From Alphaproteobacteria bacterium (GTDB lineage: Bacteria > Pseudomonadota > Alphaproteobacteria > CAAHEQ01 > UBA3637): a DNA stretch of 7,375 nt. The stretch covers positions 1 to 7,375 of the forward strand of contig JAFYBU010000098.1 of assembly GCA_017540065.1 (NCBI GenBank), read 5' to 3'. Below the pieces are notes generated by a model. The model was not told the DNA's origin. It saw nothing but the letters and a program-made list of their open reading frames with translations, and made no database searches. The position numbers and the translations under genes were made by a program. Positions 1 to 6,534 of the stretch are shown here, in pieces (within the stretch, counting starts at the first letter, position 1; the number at the start of each line of letters is the position of its first letter).

Positions 1-49
1 ATATTATACACAAATTTATTCAAATTGCAAGAAAAAAATGAAAATAAAT

Positions 50-71
50 AAAAAAGGGGCTTTTCAGCCCC
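50..71 (-). terminator. Intrinsic terminator of lpxC
   Basis: Read on the minus strand, a GGGGC/GCCCC stem (plus-strand 67-71 with 56-60) closes a 6-nt loop (61-66). It is followed at once by a T-rich tract (plus-strand A run 55 down to about 50, and more A-rich sequence to 31). It lies 10 nt past the lpxC stop, the expected place for a Rho-independent terminator. The stem is only 5 bp but pure GC. Positions 1-49 beyond it are A/T-rich and show no gene. Confidence 0.8.
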
Positions 72-81
72 CGTTCTTGAA

Positions 82-978
82 CTATTTTTCCACTTCATCC
101 AAAGTGACAATTTCATAGGCACTGTGATCTGCCATCAGGTCACGTAACAGTTGATTGACATGGCGATGTCCTGATTTTTCCCCACGGAAAACGCCGATAA
201 CTGGCATTCCCAATTGATACAAATCACCTACCGCATCCAATAATTTATGTGCCACGAATTCGTGTGGATCACGCAAACCTTCCGGATTCATAACACCGTC
301 TTTTTCAATAGCAATCACATTTTCCAAACTGGCGCCGCGAGCCAACCCCATAGCTCGCAATTTTTCTACATCTGCCACAAAACCAAAGGTCCGCGAACGA
401 GCCACTAAAACTTTAAAATTATCTGCCGTTAAGTCCAATGATTCTTCTTGGTGTCCGATAACAGAACTTTGCGGAAAATCAATCATAAAGGACATTTTCA
501 GACCTTTTTGAGCAGGCTTTAATTCCACAAAAGAATCCCCTTCTTCAACCTTGACGGGTTTCAAAACACGTAAAGCCTTTTGAGGCGCATCTTGTTCCAC
601 CAATCCTGCACATTCGATTAAGGTAACAAAATCTTGTGCAGATCCGTCCATTAAAGGGACTTCAGGACCATCCAGTTCTACACGCAAATTGGAAACACCC
701 AAAGCGTGCAAAGCCCCCATAAAATGTTCAATGGTGGAAATAACTGCCCCTGCTCGATTTCCGATGCATGTATTTAATCGAGTATCCACTACATTCAAAT
801 AAGTAGCCGGAATGATATTATTTTTATCTGTTATATCTGTTCTGACAAAAACAATACCTGTCCCGACAGAAGCCGGTTTCAAAGTCATGGTAATTTTTTG
901 TCCGCTGTGCAAACCAACGCCCACACAGGGAATTTCACTTTTTAAGGTTTTTTCCGGATATTTATACATTTCTGACAT
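82..978 (-). CDS. lpxC: UDP-3-O-acyl-N-acetylglucosamine deacetylase (LpxC)
   Basis: This zinc-dependent cytoplasmic deacetylase catalyses the committed step of lipid A synthesis, removing the N-acetyl group from UDP-3-O-acyl-GlcNAc. The 298-residue length is normal for the family. Visible landmarks are the N-terminal GVGLHSG motif (residues 20-26), E84-H85 in STIEHFMGAL (catalytic Glu plus first zinc His), H244 and D248 in HKLLDAVGDL (remaining zinc ligands) with the conserved K245, and H271 in SGHRHVN (the catalytic His, matching E. coli H265). All key residues are present, so the enzyme should be active. The start at 978 is chosen because an AGGAG (plus-strand 986-990) lies 7 nt upstream; an internal Met three codons later is less well spaced. 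The gene has its own promoter and terminator, so it is probably monocistronic. No ftsZ or other division gene is seen beside it, although lpxC often sits in that cluster in Proteobacteria. Confidence 0.98.
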   Translation of the reverse strand: MSEMYKYPEKTLKSEIPCVGVGLHSGQKITMTLKPASVGTGIVFVRTDITDKNNIIPATYLNVVDTRLNTCIGNRAGAVISTIEHFMGALHALGVSNLRVELDGPEVPLMDGSAQDFVTLIECAGLVEQDAPQKALRVLKPVKVEEGDSFVELKPAQKGLKMSFMIDFPQSSVIGHQEESLDLTADNFKVLVARSRTFGFVADVEKLRAMGLARGASLENVIAIEKDGVMNPEGLRDPHEFVAHKLLDAVGDLYQLGMPVIGVFRGEKSGHRHVNQLLRDLMADHSAYEIVTLDEVEK

Positions 979-1008
979 AATTTTTCTCCTTTTTTTTTCG
1001 ATAAATAT

Positions 1009-1037
1009 ATACTAATATGTTTTCTTTGTCTAATCAA
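1009..1037 (-). promoter_or_regulatory. Sigma-70-type promoter of lpxC
   Basis: On the minus strand, TTGATT (plus 1032-1037) and TAGTAT (plus 1009-1014) are separated by exactly 17 bp. Transcription would begin near 1002, giving a leader of about 24 nt that contains the AGGAG ribosome binding site. It is back to back with the promoter of the divergent endopeptidase gene; the two -35 boxes are 47 bp apart. The assignment rests on consensus matching only. Confidence 0.6.
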
Positions 1038-1084
1038 GGATTATTTCAAAATCTAACAAGAAGTATGTCTTTTAATAAATTAGG

Positions 1085-1113
1085 TTGACTTTCCCAAAAT
1101 ATTTTCTTATGAT
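1085..1113 (+). promoter_or_regulatory. Strong sigma-70-type promoter immediately upstream of the M23 peptidase ATG
   Basis: TTGACT (1085-1090), a 17-bp spacer and TATGAT (1108-1113) form a near-consensus promoter. The ATG at 1120 begins 7 nt after the -10 box, which is where RNA polymerase normally initiates. There is no Shine-Dalgarno sequence between the -10 box and the ATG. The promoter therefore predicts a leaderless transcript. Its first nine bases, TTGACTTTC, also open the promoter at 6476. Confidence 0.65.
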
Positions 1114-1119
1114 GAAAAT

Positions 1120-2574
1120 ATGAAGATAAAAGAAACATTACGGAAAGCCACACGGGCCACCCAATTTTTTCATCGACGTGCTTATCACAGCTTAGGGTTG
1201 TGGCACCTGCACAAACAAATAGATGTTTCCTTGGCATTAATGCTGCTTTTATGTATTGTCAGTTTCCCTGTTTTGATGAAATGTTCCTTCAAAAAATTGC
1301 CTGCAGAACCAGAAGTGTTGGAAGTGGTTCCGGACGAAGAGCTTAACAACATTACAGAAACAGAAGAAGTACATGAAGATTTGGGGGATGCTCCTGTTGA
1401 AAAAGAAGTACATGTTTCTTTAAGTGAATTAGAAAAACGCGTTCAATTAGGGGAATTAACCATGGACACGTATGCACTTCAAAAAGGGGAAAGTTTATTA
1501 ACCGTATTGAATAAAGAAAAAGTACCGGCTAATGAACGCATGAACATTGTGGAATCTTTGGAATTGTTAATCAATTTAAAAAGCTTAAAGCCGGGAATGG
1601 AAATAATGCTGTTCAAAGACAAAGAGGATTTAGTCGGCCTATCTTTAACATTAAAAGAAGGCGAAAACATCTCTGTTTTGAAAGAAATTGACGGCAGTTG
1701 GACACCTTTTTCCCATACGGGACGCGTTGAAACAAAGACAACTCGTTGGGAGGGCGTTGTGGAAAGAACCTTTTCCGGATCTGCAAAAAAATATGGAGTT
1801 CCCGAAAATTTAGTAAGTCAAATAATTAATGCTTTGGATGGGGAAATTGATTTTTCTTCAGATATCAGAGCTGGAACAACCTTTGATGTCATCGCCGAAT
1901 ACAAGCAAACGGAATGGGGCTTGGAAATCGGTTCAAAACAATTGGTTTATGTCGGTATCACAGGCGGGTCAAAAGAAATTCACCGCTATGTTTATACCCC
2001 CAAAAACGGAACAACAGGATTTTATGACGCAAAAGGAAGAAGCGTCAGCAAACAAATTATGAAGCGTCCGTTGAAAGCAAAAGCACGTGTTTCTTCCCCG
2101 TTCGGTACACGTTTTCATCCGATTTTGAAATATAAAATCTTTCACAAAGGGGTCGATTTGGCCGCCCCCAAAAATACGCCGATTGTAGCAGCTGCAGACG
2201 GAACAATTGAATTATTGGGTCGTAAAGGCGGATATGGCAAATATATCAGCATTAAACACGCGAACGGTTGGAAAACAGCCTATGCTCACATGAACGGATA
2301 CCGCAAAGACTTGAAAGTGGGATCTTACGTAAAAAGAGGTGAAGTGATCGGGTATGTCGGAAGCACAGGCAGATCCACAGGCCCCCATTTACACTTTGAA
2401 GTCTTAAAAAATAAGCAAGTAGTAGCTCCCTTTGGGACAAACATTATTCAAGGAAATCAGTTAACCGGCTTTGCCCTAGAACAATTCCAAGCATGGGCAG
2501 AATCCGTTCATCCGGATTTCAAACAACACTTGTCCGGAAAGATTCCACCGATCCCGATGCCGAAACCTTTTTAA
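1120..2574 (+). CDS. MepM-like M23 family murein DD-endopeptidase
   Basis: This is a predicted membrane-anchored periplasmic zinc peptidase that cuts peptidoglycan cross-links to allow wall expansion. The 484 residues comprise: a basic cytoplasmic N-terminus (1-33); one hydrophobic anchor (about 35-53); an acidic linker (about 62-98); a LysM/OapA-like segment (about 118-175, starting YALQKGESLLTVL); a central domain resembling the one before the catalytic domain of E. coli MepM (about 207-290); and a C-terminal LytM/M23 domain (about 320-435). The catalytic set is complete: H342 and D346 in HKGVD, H390 in AYAHM, and H423/H425 in HLHFE. A proline-rich tail follows (IPPIPMPKP). The start at 1120 is the only plausible one: the next in-frame Met (41) is inside the anchor. 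No ribosome binding site precedes it, consistent with a leaderless mRNA. It is divergent from lpxC and convergent with the binding-protein gene, 5 nt from stop to stop. Which endopeptidase bond it prefers is inferred from family, not visible. Confidence 0.93.
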   Translation: MKIKETLRKATRATQFFHRRAYHSLGLWHLHKQIDVSLALMLLLCIVSFPVLMKCSFKKLPAEPEVLEVVPDEELNNITETEEVHEDLGDAPVEKEVHVSLSELEKRVQLGELTMDTYALQKGESLLTVLNKEKVPANERMNIVESLELLINLKSLKPGMEIMLFKDKEDLVGLSLTLKEGENISVLKEIDGSWTPFSHTGRVETKTTRWEGVVERTFSGSAKKYGVPENLVSQIINALDGEIDFSSDIRAGTTFDVIAEYKQTEWGLEIGSKQLVYVGITGGSKEIHRYVYTPKNGTTGFYDAKGRSVSKQIMKRPLKAKARVSSPFGTRFHPILKYKIFHKGVDLAAPKNTPIVAAADGTIELLGRKGGYGKYISIKHANGWKTAYAHMNGYRKDLKVGSYVKRGEVIGYVGSTGRSTGPHLHFEVLKNKQVVAPFGTNIIQGNQLTGFALEQFQAWAESVHPDFKQHLSGKIPPIPMPKPF

Positions 2575-2579
2575 TATAA

Positions 2580-3505
2580 TTAATTAGATTCTTTTGAGGT
2601 ATCCTGTTTGTTCTGTTCTTCTTCCAACAAACTGGGAGATTCTCTGAATCTTTCGCCCCAATTATCAATCAAATCCTTTACCAACAATTCCATTTTGGGA
2701 GCAGAAAATTCATCATTTTGCAATTCTTGCGAAAATTTTTCACCCAATTCACGACAATCCGAGTTGGTTGTGAAAACAAAAAATAAGTTGGAATCCAACA
2801 AAACCTGGGGACCATGAATAATTTCTTCATGCAGTTTATAACGACGTAATTCAGCTTCTTCCGAATAAGGACTGCCGATCAAATAATCCGCTTCCTTGTT
2901 CATCAGCATTTCAAAAGCACGTTTGGCCGTTGAAACCTGTTTCAAGTTCACCCCTCGAGGCAATCTTTGGTAAATCAAAGGATAGAGTTGTTCTTCCTTT
3001 CTGACAAGTCCCCTTAATCCTTCCAAATCAGACAAAGAGGAAACAGGTATTTCCCGTCCTTTTTTGAAATAAACCGTAAAAACATTTTTAAAATAGCCGG
3101 GGTAAACAATACTGGTCCCTGCCCCCAAATCCTGAGGACGATAATAGGCGGCCAAAAACAAATCAATTTCCCCTTTTTTTAATGCATTGATGGCCTTGGA
3201 ATAAGAAAGAAAACCAGTGCTTTCGTATCTAAAGCCCAATTTTGAAGCCAATTTATCCAGAACCAAACGCCCCAAGCCGTAACTTTCCAAATCTTTTAAA
3301 CACGTTCATCATGGCGTTCCACCCAATCGAACGGAGGATTACCGATCATCCCGGCAACACGCACGGGACGCGTGTATCCGCACCCTTGTTTGTTAAAATC
3401 AGGAATGAAAATATTTTTTTCTTCTTCTTCCACAAGCGTTTGAGCATTCACCGAAAATGAAAAAGCAACCAACAATGCCGTTAAAATAAACTTTGACCCC
3501 TTCAT
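2580..3505 (-). pseudogene. Family-3 extracellular solute-binding protein, frameshifted
   Basis: This is a periplasmic binding protein of the SBP_bac_3 (type 2 periplasmic binding) fold, split into two frames. The 5' part (3505 to 3296) encodes a signal peptide (MKGSKFILTALLVAFSFSVNA, cut near residue 21), an acidic stretch VEEEEK and the lobe-1 start RPVRVAGMIGNPPFDWVE, then stops after DERV. The 3' part (from about 3297 to 2580) continues as LKDLESYGLGRLVLDKLASK and runs through the rest of both lobes, ending in a charged tail. Adding one base near 3296-3305, for example a fourth T in GTTTAAAA (read on the minus strand), restores one frame of about 309 codons, normal for the family. The downstream part has only a TTG at 3290 as possible start, without ribosome binding site or signal peptide. 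The ORF could start at 3523, but the AGGAGG at 3511-3516 fixes the true start at 3505. The ligand is unknown; no ABC permease or ATPase gene is adjacent. A sequencing or assembly error is as likely as true decay, because both halves look well conserved. Confidence 0.85.
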
Positions 3506-3510
3506 ATTTA

Positions 3511-3516
3511 CCTCCT
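3511..3516 (-). promoter_or_regulatory. Ribosome binding site that sets the solute-binding protein start
   Basis: The minus strand reads AGGAGG here, a perfect Shine-Dalgarno core, 5 nt before the ATG at 3505-3503. It lies inside the longer frame that could begin at 3523, so that upstream start is rejected; starting at 3505 also places the signal peptide correctly at the N-terminus. Confidence 0.85.
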
Positions 3517-3522
3517 GAATCA

Positions 3523-3551
3523 ATTTTATGTCATTTATGGGTAAAAAGCAA
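3523..3551 (-). promoter_or_regulatory. Candidate promoter of the solute-binding protein gene
   Basis: On the minus strand, TTGCTT (plus 3546-3551), a 17-bp spacer and TAAAAT (plus 3523-3528) match sigma-70 boxes. Initiation would fall near 3516-3517, at the very edge of the AGGAGG, giving a leader of only about 12 nt. Consensus matching is the only evidence, and the very short leader lowers confidence somewhat. No convincing plus-strand promoter for the divergent porin gene was found in the same 128-bp gap; a TATAAA at 3614-3619 lacks a -35 match. Confidence 0.45.
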
Positions 3552-3633
3552 TTCTTTTTTTATACAGTCTAAAGAATAAATGCGAGAACGATATTTTCAC
3601 CCTATTCTTATGGTATAAAGCAAAGGAGATAAA

Positions 3634-4839
3634 ATGAAAAAAATGTTATTTTTACTTTTATTTTTAAGTTTTTCAGTTCAAGCAGCCGAAGGAACATCCG
3701 GTAATAAAAATGCCATTAAACGTCAAACAGCCAGTATAAAACGAAATGCTTTATCAGAATTGGAAACACTTCCACAAAAGTACGCCGATTTCAAAAAATG
3801 GCTTAATGATAAATTCGGCTTTTCTTATACTTTAGACGCTTCTTTTTTACCGCAACGTGGGGCACCGAACGGTTCAAAGACATCCACACAAACTCAATAT
3901 TACGGAACCGCCACTTGGAATATGTTTAATTCGGGTTTGATCGGATCAGGCAGTGCTACCATCGCCTATACCGCCGTTCGTTATTGGGGAATTAACGGAA
4001 ATGTTTTAGCAGGCAATATAGGGGTAATTACACCACAAAATGATTACACCGATAACGGCAATTATTTTGATCAATTATCCTATACCCACACTTTACCGGG
4101 AAAGATGGATTGGCTTTCATTAACAATCGGACAATTCCCCATGTATAATTTTGACGGCGGGGATTACAACGCCAATCAGCAGATTAATTTTTTGAATTAT
4201 GCTTTATCACAAAACGGATCATCTGCTTATTCCACGGCCAGTTTGGGGGGATATATTACCGCTGCACCAAATGAAGAATGGTCTTTCACAGTCGGTGCAC
4301 AAAATGCCAACAATATAAGTGGTGCAACCATCAGTTGGAATAAATTCAAAAAAGGTAAATTTACTTCATTCGCCGGTATAACCTATACCCCGACTTTATG
4401 GGGATTACCAGGGGAATACAGCGTATTGGTATATCATATGCCCGCCACAAGGGAACAACCCTTTAACACACGGGGTTGGAGCTTGAACTTGCAACAAAAT
4501 ATCACCGATAAAATCGCCCTATTCGGTCGTATCAACGGCACAGCACAAACACCGGAAACAGCCAAACAATCATATGTATTGGGGGCTGTTTACAATAATC
4601 CGTTTAACAGAAACACGCTAGATCAAATCGGATTAGCCGGTGCGATAAATAAATTAAATAAAGCAGTCAACGGAACCGCCACACGATCTTGGGAAAATGT
4701 ATTGGAAGGATATTATGCTTTCGGCATTTCCAATTTCATGACATTAACACCCGATATTCAGTTTTATATGAATCCCGGTGCAAATCCCCGTCATTCTACA
4801 GCCACAGCTGTCAGTTTGCGTGCGACTTTAATGTTTTAG
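3634..4839 (+). CDS. OprB-family (carbohydrate-selective type) outer-membrane porin
   Basis: This is a predicted beta-barrel porin for diffusion of small solutes, possibly sugars, across the outer membrane. The 401-residue product has a signal peptide (MKKMLFLLLFLSFSVQA, cut near residue 17 or 18), a polar helical segment (about 25-62), then alternating beta-strand sequence to the end. It ends in ...LRATLMF, the terminal Phe typical of proteins assembled by BamA. OprB-like landmarks are SLTIGQFPMYNFDG (162-175), QINFLNYALSQN (183-194), GWSLNLQQNITDKIALFGRI (281-300), DQIGLAGAI (330-338) and LEGYYAFGISNFMTLTPDIQ (357-376) followed by FYMNPG. An AAGGAG at 3623-3628, 5 nt before the ATG, supports the start. 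It is divergent from the solute-binding protein gene, which may point to shared nutrient uptake, but the substrate cannot be read from sequence. No terminator is visible in the 70 nt before the downstream tRNA gene. Confidence 0.88.
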   Translation: MKKMLFLLLFLSFSVQAAEGTSGNKNAIKRQTASIKRNALSELETLPQKYADFKKWLNDKFGFSYTLDASFLPQRGAPNGSKTSTQTQYYGTATWNMFNSGLIGSGSATIAYTAVRYWGINGNVLAGNIGVITPQNDYTDNGNYFDQLSYTHTLPGKMDWLSLTIGQFPMYNFDGGDYNANQQINFLNYALSQNGSSAYSTASLGGYITAAPNEEWSFTVGAQNANNISGATISWNKFKKGKFTSFAGITYTPTLWGLPGEYSVLVYHMPATREQPFNTRGWSLNLQQNITDKIALFGRINGTAQTPETAKQSYVLGAVYNNPFNRNTLDQIGLAGAINKLNKAVNGTATRSWENVLEGYYAFGISNFMTLTPDIQFYMNPGANPRHSTATAVSLRATLMF

Positions 4840-4861
4840 AAAGGAAAATTAAAAAAAGTAC

Positions 4862-4890
4862 TTGCATTTTGTTTTGATTTGTGGCATTAT
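4862..4890 (+). promoter_or_regulatory. Promoter of tRNA-Gly
   Basis: TTGCAT (4862-4867), a 17-bp spacer and CATTAT (4885-4890) place the transcription start near 4897, about 13 nt before the mature tRNA 5' end at 4910. The run TATATA at 4888-4893 could shift the -10 box slightly. This is the nearest promoter upstream of cysS as well. Confidence 0.55.
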
Positions 4891-4909
4891 ATAGGAACGC
4901 AAACGAAAT

Positions 4910-4984
4910 GCGGGTGTAGCTCAGGGGTAGAGCGCAACCTTGCCAAGGTTGATGTCGAGGGTTCAAATCCCTTCGCCCGCTCCA
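4910..4984 (+). tRNA. tRNA-Gly (anticodon GCC)
   Basis: A complete cloverleaf can be folded by eye. The acceptor stem is GCGGGTG (4910-4916) with CGCCCGC (4974-4980), including one U-G pair. The D stem is GCTC/GAGC (4919-4922, 4930-4933). The anticodon stem is CAACC/GGTTG (4935-4939, 4947-4951) around loop TTGCCAA, with anticodon GCC at 4942-4944. The T arm is GAGGG-TTCAAAT-CCCTT (4957-4973). Discriminator U at 4981 and an encoded CCA (4982-4984) complete it. It reads GGC and GGU glycine codons. The cognate synthetase gene begins about 1.5 kb downstream, on the same strand. Confidence 0.98.
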
Positions 4985-4994
4985 TTTAGAAAAA

Positions 4995-5023
4995 AGCTCA
5001 CCGAAATGGTGAGCTCTTTTTTT
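4995..5023 (+). terminator. Intrinsic terminator between tRNA-Gly and cysS
   Basis: An 8-bp perfect stem, AGCTCACC (4995-5002) with GGTGAGCT (5008-5015), closes a GAAAT loop; one base later come seven T (5017-5023). It begins 10 nt after the tRNA CCA end and finishes 23 nt before the cysS start codon. Because no promoter fits between it and cysS, it may act as a leaky terminator or attenuator as well as defining the tRNA 3' trailer. Confidence 0.9.
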
Positions 5024-5046
5024 GTTTATTAACTAAGGAGTTTTTC

Positions 5047-6444
5047 ATGAAGCTTTACAATACACTGACACGTCAATTAGAAGATTTTAAGCCCATTCAA
5101 GAAGGAAAAGTCAGCATGTATTGTTGTGGTCCGACTGTGTACAGTTTTGCCCATATCGGAAATTTACGTACTTACTTGAACGAAGATTTTTTGCACCGGA
5201 CCTTAATGCGGGCAGGCTTTCAAGTTCACCATGTCATGAATATCACTGACGTAGGCCATTTGACCAGTGACGAAGACACCGGCGAAGATAAAATGTTAAA
5301 AGCCGCCGAAAAAGAAAAAATGGATGTAATTGCTTTGGCTCGCAAATATGAAGACTTCTTTTTTGATGAAGAAAAAGAACTGAATATCATGCGTCCTGAA
5401 ACGGTTTGCCGCGCAACCGAACATGTCCAGGATATGATTGAATTTGTCAAAAAATTGGAAGAAAAAGGGTTGGCTTATGTGGCCGGCGGTAATGTTTATT
5501 TTGATACTGTTAAATTCGGTCATTATGGTGAATTGTCGCATAAAGACATTGAAGGATTACAACACGGGGCACGCGTGGAAGAAGATACAAATAAACGTAA
5601 CCCGACCGACTTTGTGTTGTGGTTCACTTCATCCAAGTTTGAAAATCAAATTTTACAATGGGATTCCCCCTGGGGAAAAGGATATCCCGGTTGGCATATT
5701 GAATGTTCCGTTATGTCATCCAAATATTTAGGAGAAAATATAGATATTCACTGTGGTGGTATTGATCATGTCCCCGTTCACCATGAAAATGAAAAAGCAC
5801 AATCAGAAGGCTGTTTTGGGCATAAATGGGTCAATTATTGGGTTCATAATGAATTTTTACAATTAAAAGACATGAAAATGTCCAAATCCTTGGGAAATAT
5901 TTTGACAATTCCCGCACTGAAGGAAAAAGGATATAATCCGTTAGCTTATCGGTATTTGGCGCTAACAGCCCATTATCGTTCAGCTTTACAATTTACATGG
6001 GAAGCTTTGGATGCAGCACAAGCAGCTTTTGATAATCTAAAAGCCCGCGTTATTGAAATTAAAAAAGATTTGACAGGCGCTGTTGATGAAACAAAAAAAG
6101 CAGAGTTATTGGCCAAATTTGATGCTGCTATCTTTAATGATGTGGCCACGCCGCAAGCATTGGCCGTGATGTGGGAAACAGTGAAAGATACCGACATTAA
6201 CAATACTACAAAATGGGCCGTTTTATCTGAAATGGATACAGTCTTGGGATTAAAAACGGATGAAATGAAAGAGGAAGCTTTTATCCCGTCTGAGGAAGCT
6301 TTAAAATTGATTGAAGAAAGAAAGCAAGCACGGGCCGATAAAAATTGGGCAAAATCAGATGAATTAAGGGATGTCTTGGCAAAAATGGGAGTCGGTATTA
6401 AAGATTTACCCGGCAACCAATTGCAAATTTTTCCCCTAAATTAA
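5047..6444 (+). CDS. cysS: Cysteinyl-tRNA synthetase
   Basis: This class I synthetase charges tRNA-Cys with cysteine in the cytoplasm. The 465 residues are full length. The catalytic domain starts at once: C27 in CCGPTVY, the HIGH-class motif as HIGN (36-39) in FAHIGNLRTY, C220 in WHIECSVMS, and H245/E249 in VHHENEKAQSE. C27, C220, H245 and E249 correspond to the zinc site of E. coli CysRS. The KMSKS loop is intact (277-281, MKMSKSLGN). The DALR-type helical domain follows (about 315-405), and a C-terminal ELRDVLAKMGVGIKDLP segment is typical. The start is supported by AAGGAG at 5035-5040, 6 nt before the ATG. The NLRTY and GGIDHVPVHHENE wording is unlike the usual proteobacterial NARP and GGSDL type forms as I recall them, which suggests a different CysRS subfamily. 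No promoter is seen in the short gap after the tRNA terminator. Confidence 0.98.
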   Translation: MKLYNTLTRQLEDFKPIQEGKVSMYCCGPTVYSFAHIGNLRTYLNEDFLHRTLMRAGFQVHHVMNITDVGHLTSDEDTGEDKMLKAAEKEKMDVIALARKYEDFFFDEEKELNIMRPETVCRATEHVQDMIEFVKKLEEKGLAYVAGGNVYFDTVKFGHYGELSHKDIEGLQHGARVEEDTNKRNPTDFVLWFTSSKFENQILQWDSPWGKGYPGWHIECSVMSSKYLGENIDIHCGGIDHVPVHHENEKAQSEGCFGHKWVNYWVHNEFLQLKDMKMSKSLGNILTIPALKEKGYNPLAYRYLALTAHYRSALQFTWEALDAAQAAFDNLKARVIEIKKDLTGAVDETKKAELLAKFDAAIFNDVATPQALAVMWETVKDTDINNTTKWAVLSEMDTVLGLKTDEMKEEAFIPSEEALKLIEERKQARADKNWAKSDELRDVLAKMGVGIKDLPGNQLQIFPLN

Positions 6445-6475
6445 AATTTTTGAATAAAGATTCCGTAGAAACAGA

Positions 6476-6504
6476 TTGACTTTCTAGGGCGTTTACGTTA
6501 TAAT
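6476..6504 (+). promoter_or_regulatory. Near-consensus sigma-70-type promoter of the GlyRS gene
   Basis: TTGACT (6476-6481), a 17-bp spacer and TATAAT (6499-6504) are almost perfect consensus. Initiation near 6511 gives a leader of about 24 nt containing the AAGGAG at 6523-6528. It lies in the 90-nt gap after cysS, so the glycyl-tRNA synthetase gene has its own promoter. No terminator for cysS is visible, so read-through from cysS is also possible. Confidence 0.8.
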
Positions 6505-6534
6505 TGTTCCCAAATTTTAACAAAGGAGTCAAAT

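Noticed and set aside
1112..1123. ATG at 1112 followed by a three-codon frame (M-K-I-stop) as a regulatory leader peptide
   Set aside because: The ATG is inside the -10 box and would lie upstream of the expected transcript start, so it should not be in the mRNA.
2571..2583. TTAAT-ATA-ATTAA palindrome between the convergent genes as a bidirectional terminator
   Set aside because: The stem is pure A/T, and its symmetry largely reflects the two facing stop codons. It would not form a stable terminator hairpin.
3294..3307. T TTA AAA heptamer at the frame junction, suggesting programmed -1 ribosomal frameshifting
   Set aside because: The heptamer codons TTA AAA are in the downstream frame, not the frame of the incoming ribosome, which reads GTT TAA. 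Slipping GTT back onto TGT re-pairs poorly. No reason for programmed shifting is known in this family, so a base deletion or error is simpler.
3242..3460. Plus-strand open frame of 72 codons antisense to the frameshift junction
   Set aside because: It lies wholly opposite the binding-protein gene, has a low-complexity poly-Phe segment and no ribosome binding site. It is a by-product of the antisense reading.
5973..6416. 147-codon open frame antisense to the 3' half of cysS
   Set aside because: It is opposite a certain gene, rich in Ser/Ala/Phe as expected from mirror codons, and has no ribosome binding site or recognisable domain. It is a shadow frame.
6466..6486. TAGAAA/TTTCTA inverted repeat around the -35 box of the GlyRS promoter, as an operator
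   Set aside because: The arms are only 6 bp and A/T-rich, and the right arm is constrained by the -35 region. It is within chance expectation.
6445..6534. T-box or other riboswitch leader ahead of the GlyRS gene
   Set aside because: The predicted leader is only about 24 nt and has no specifier stem, antiterminator or terminator. There is no room for a T-box.
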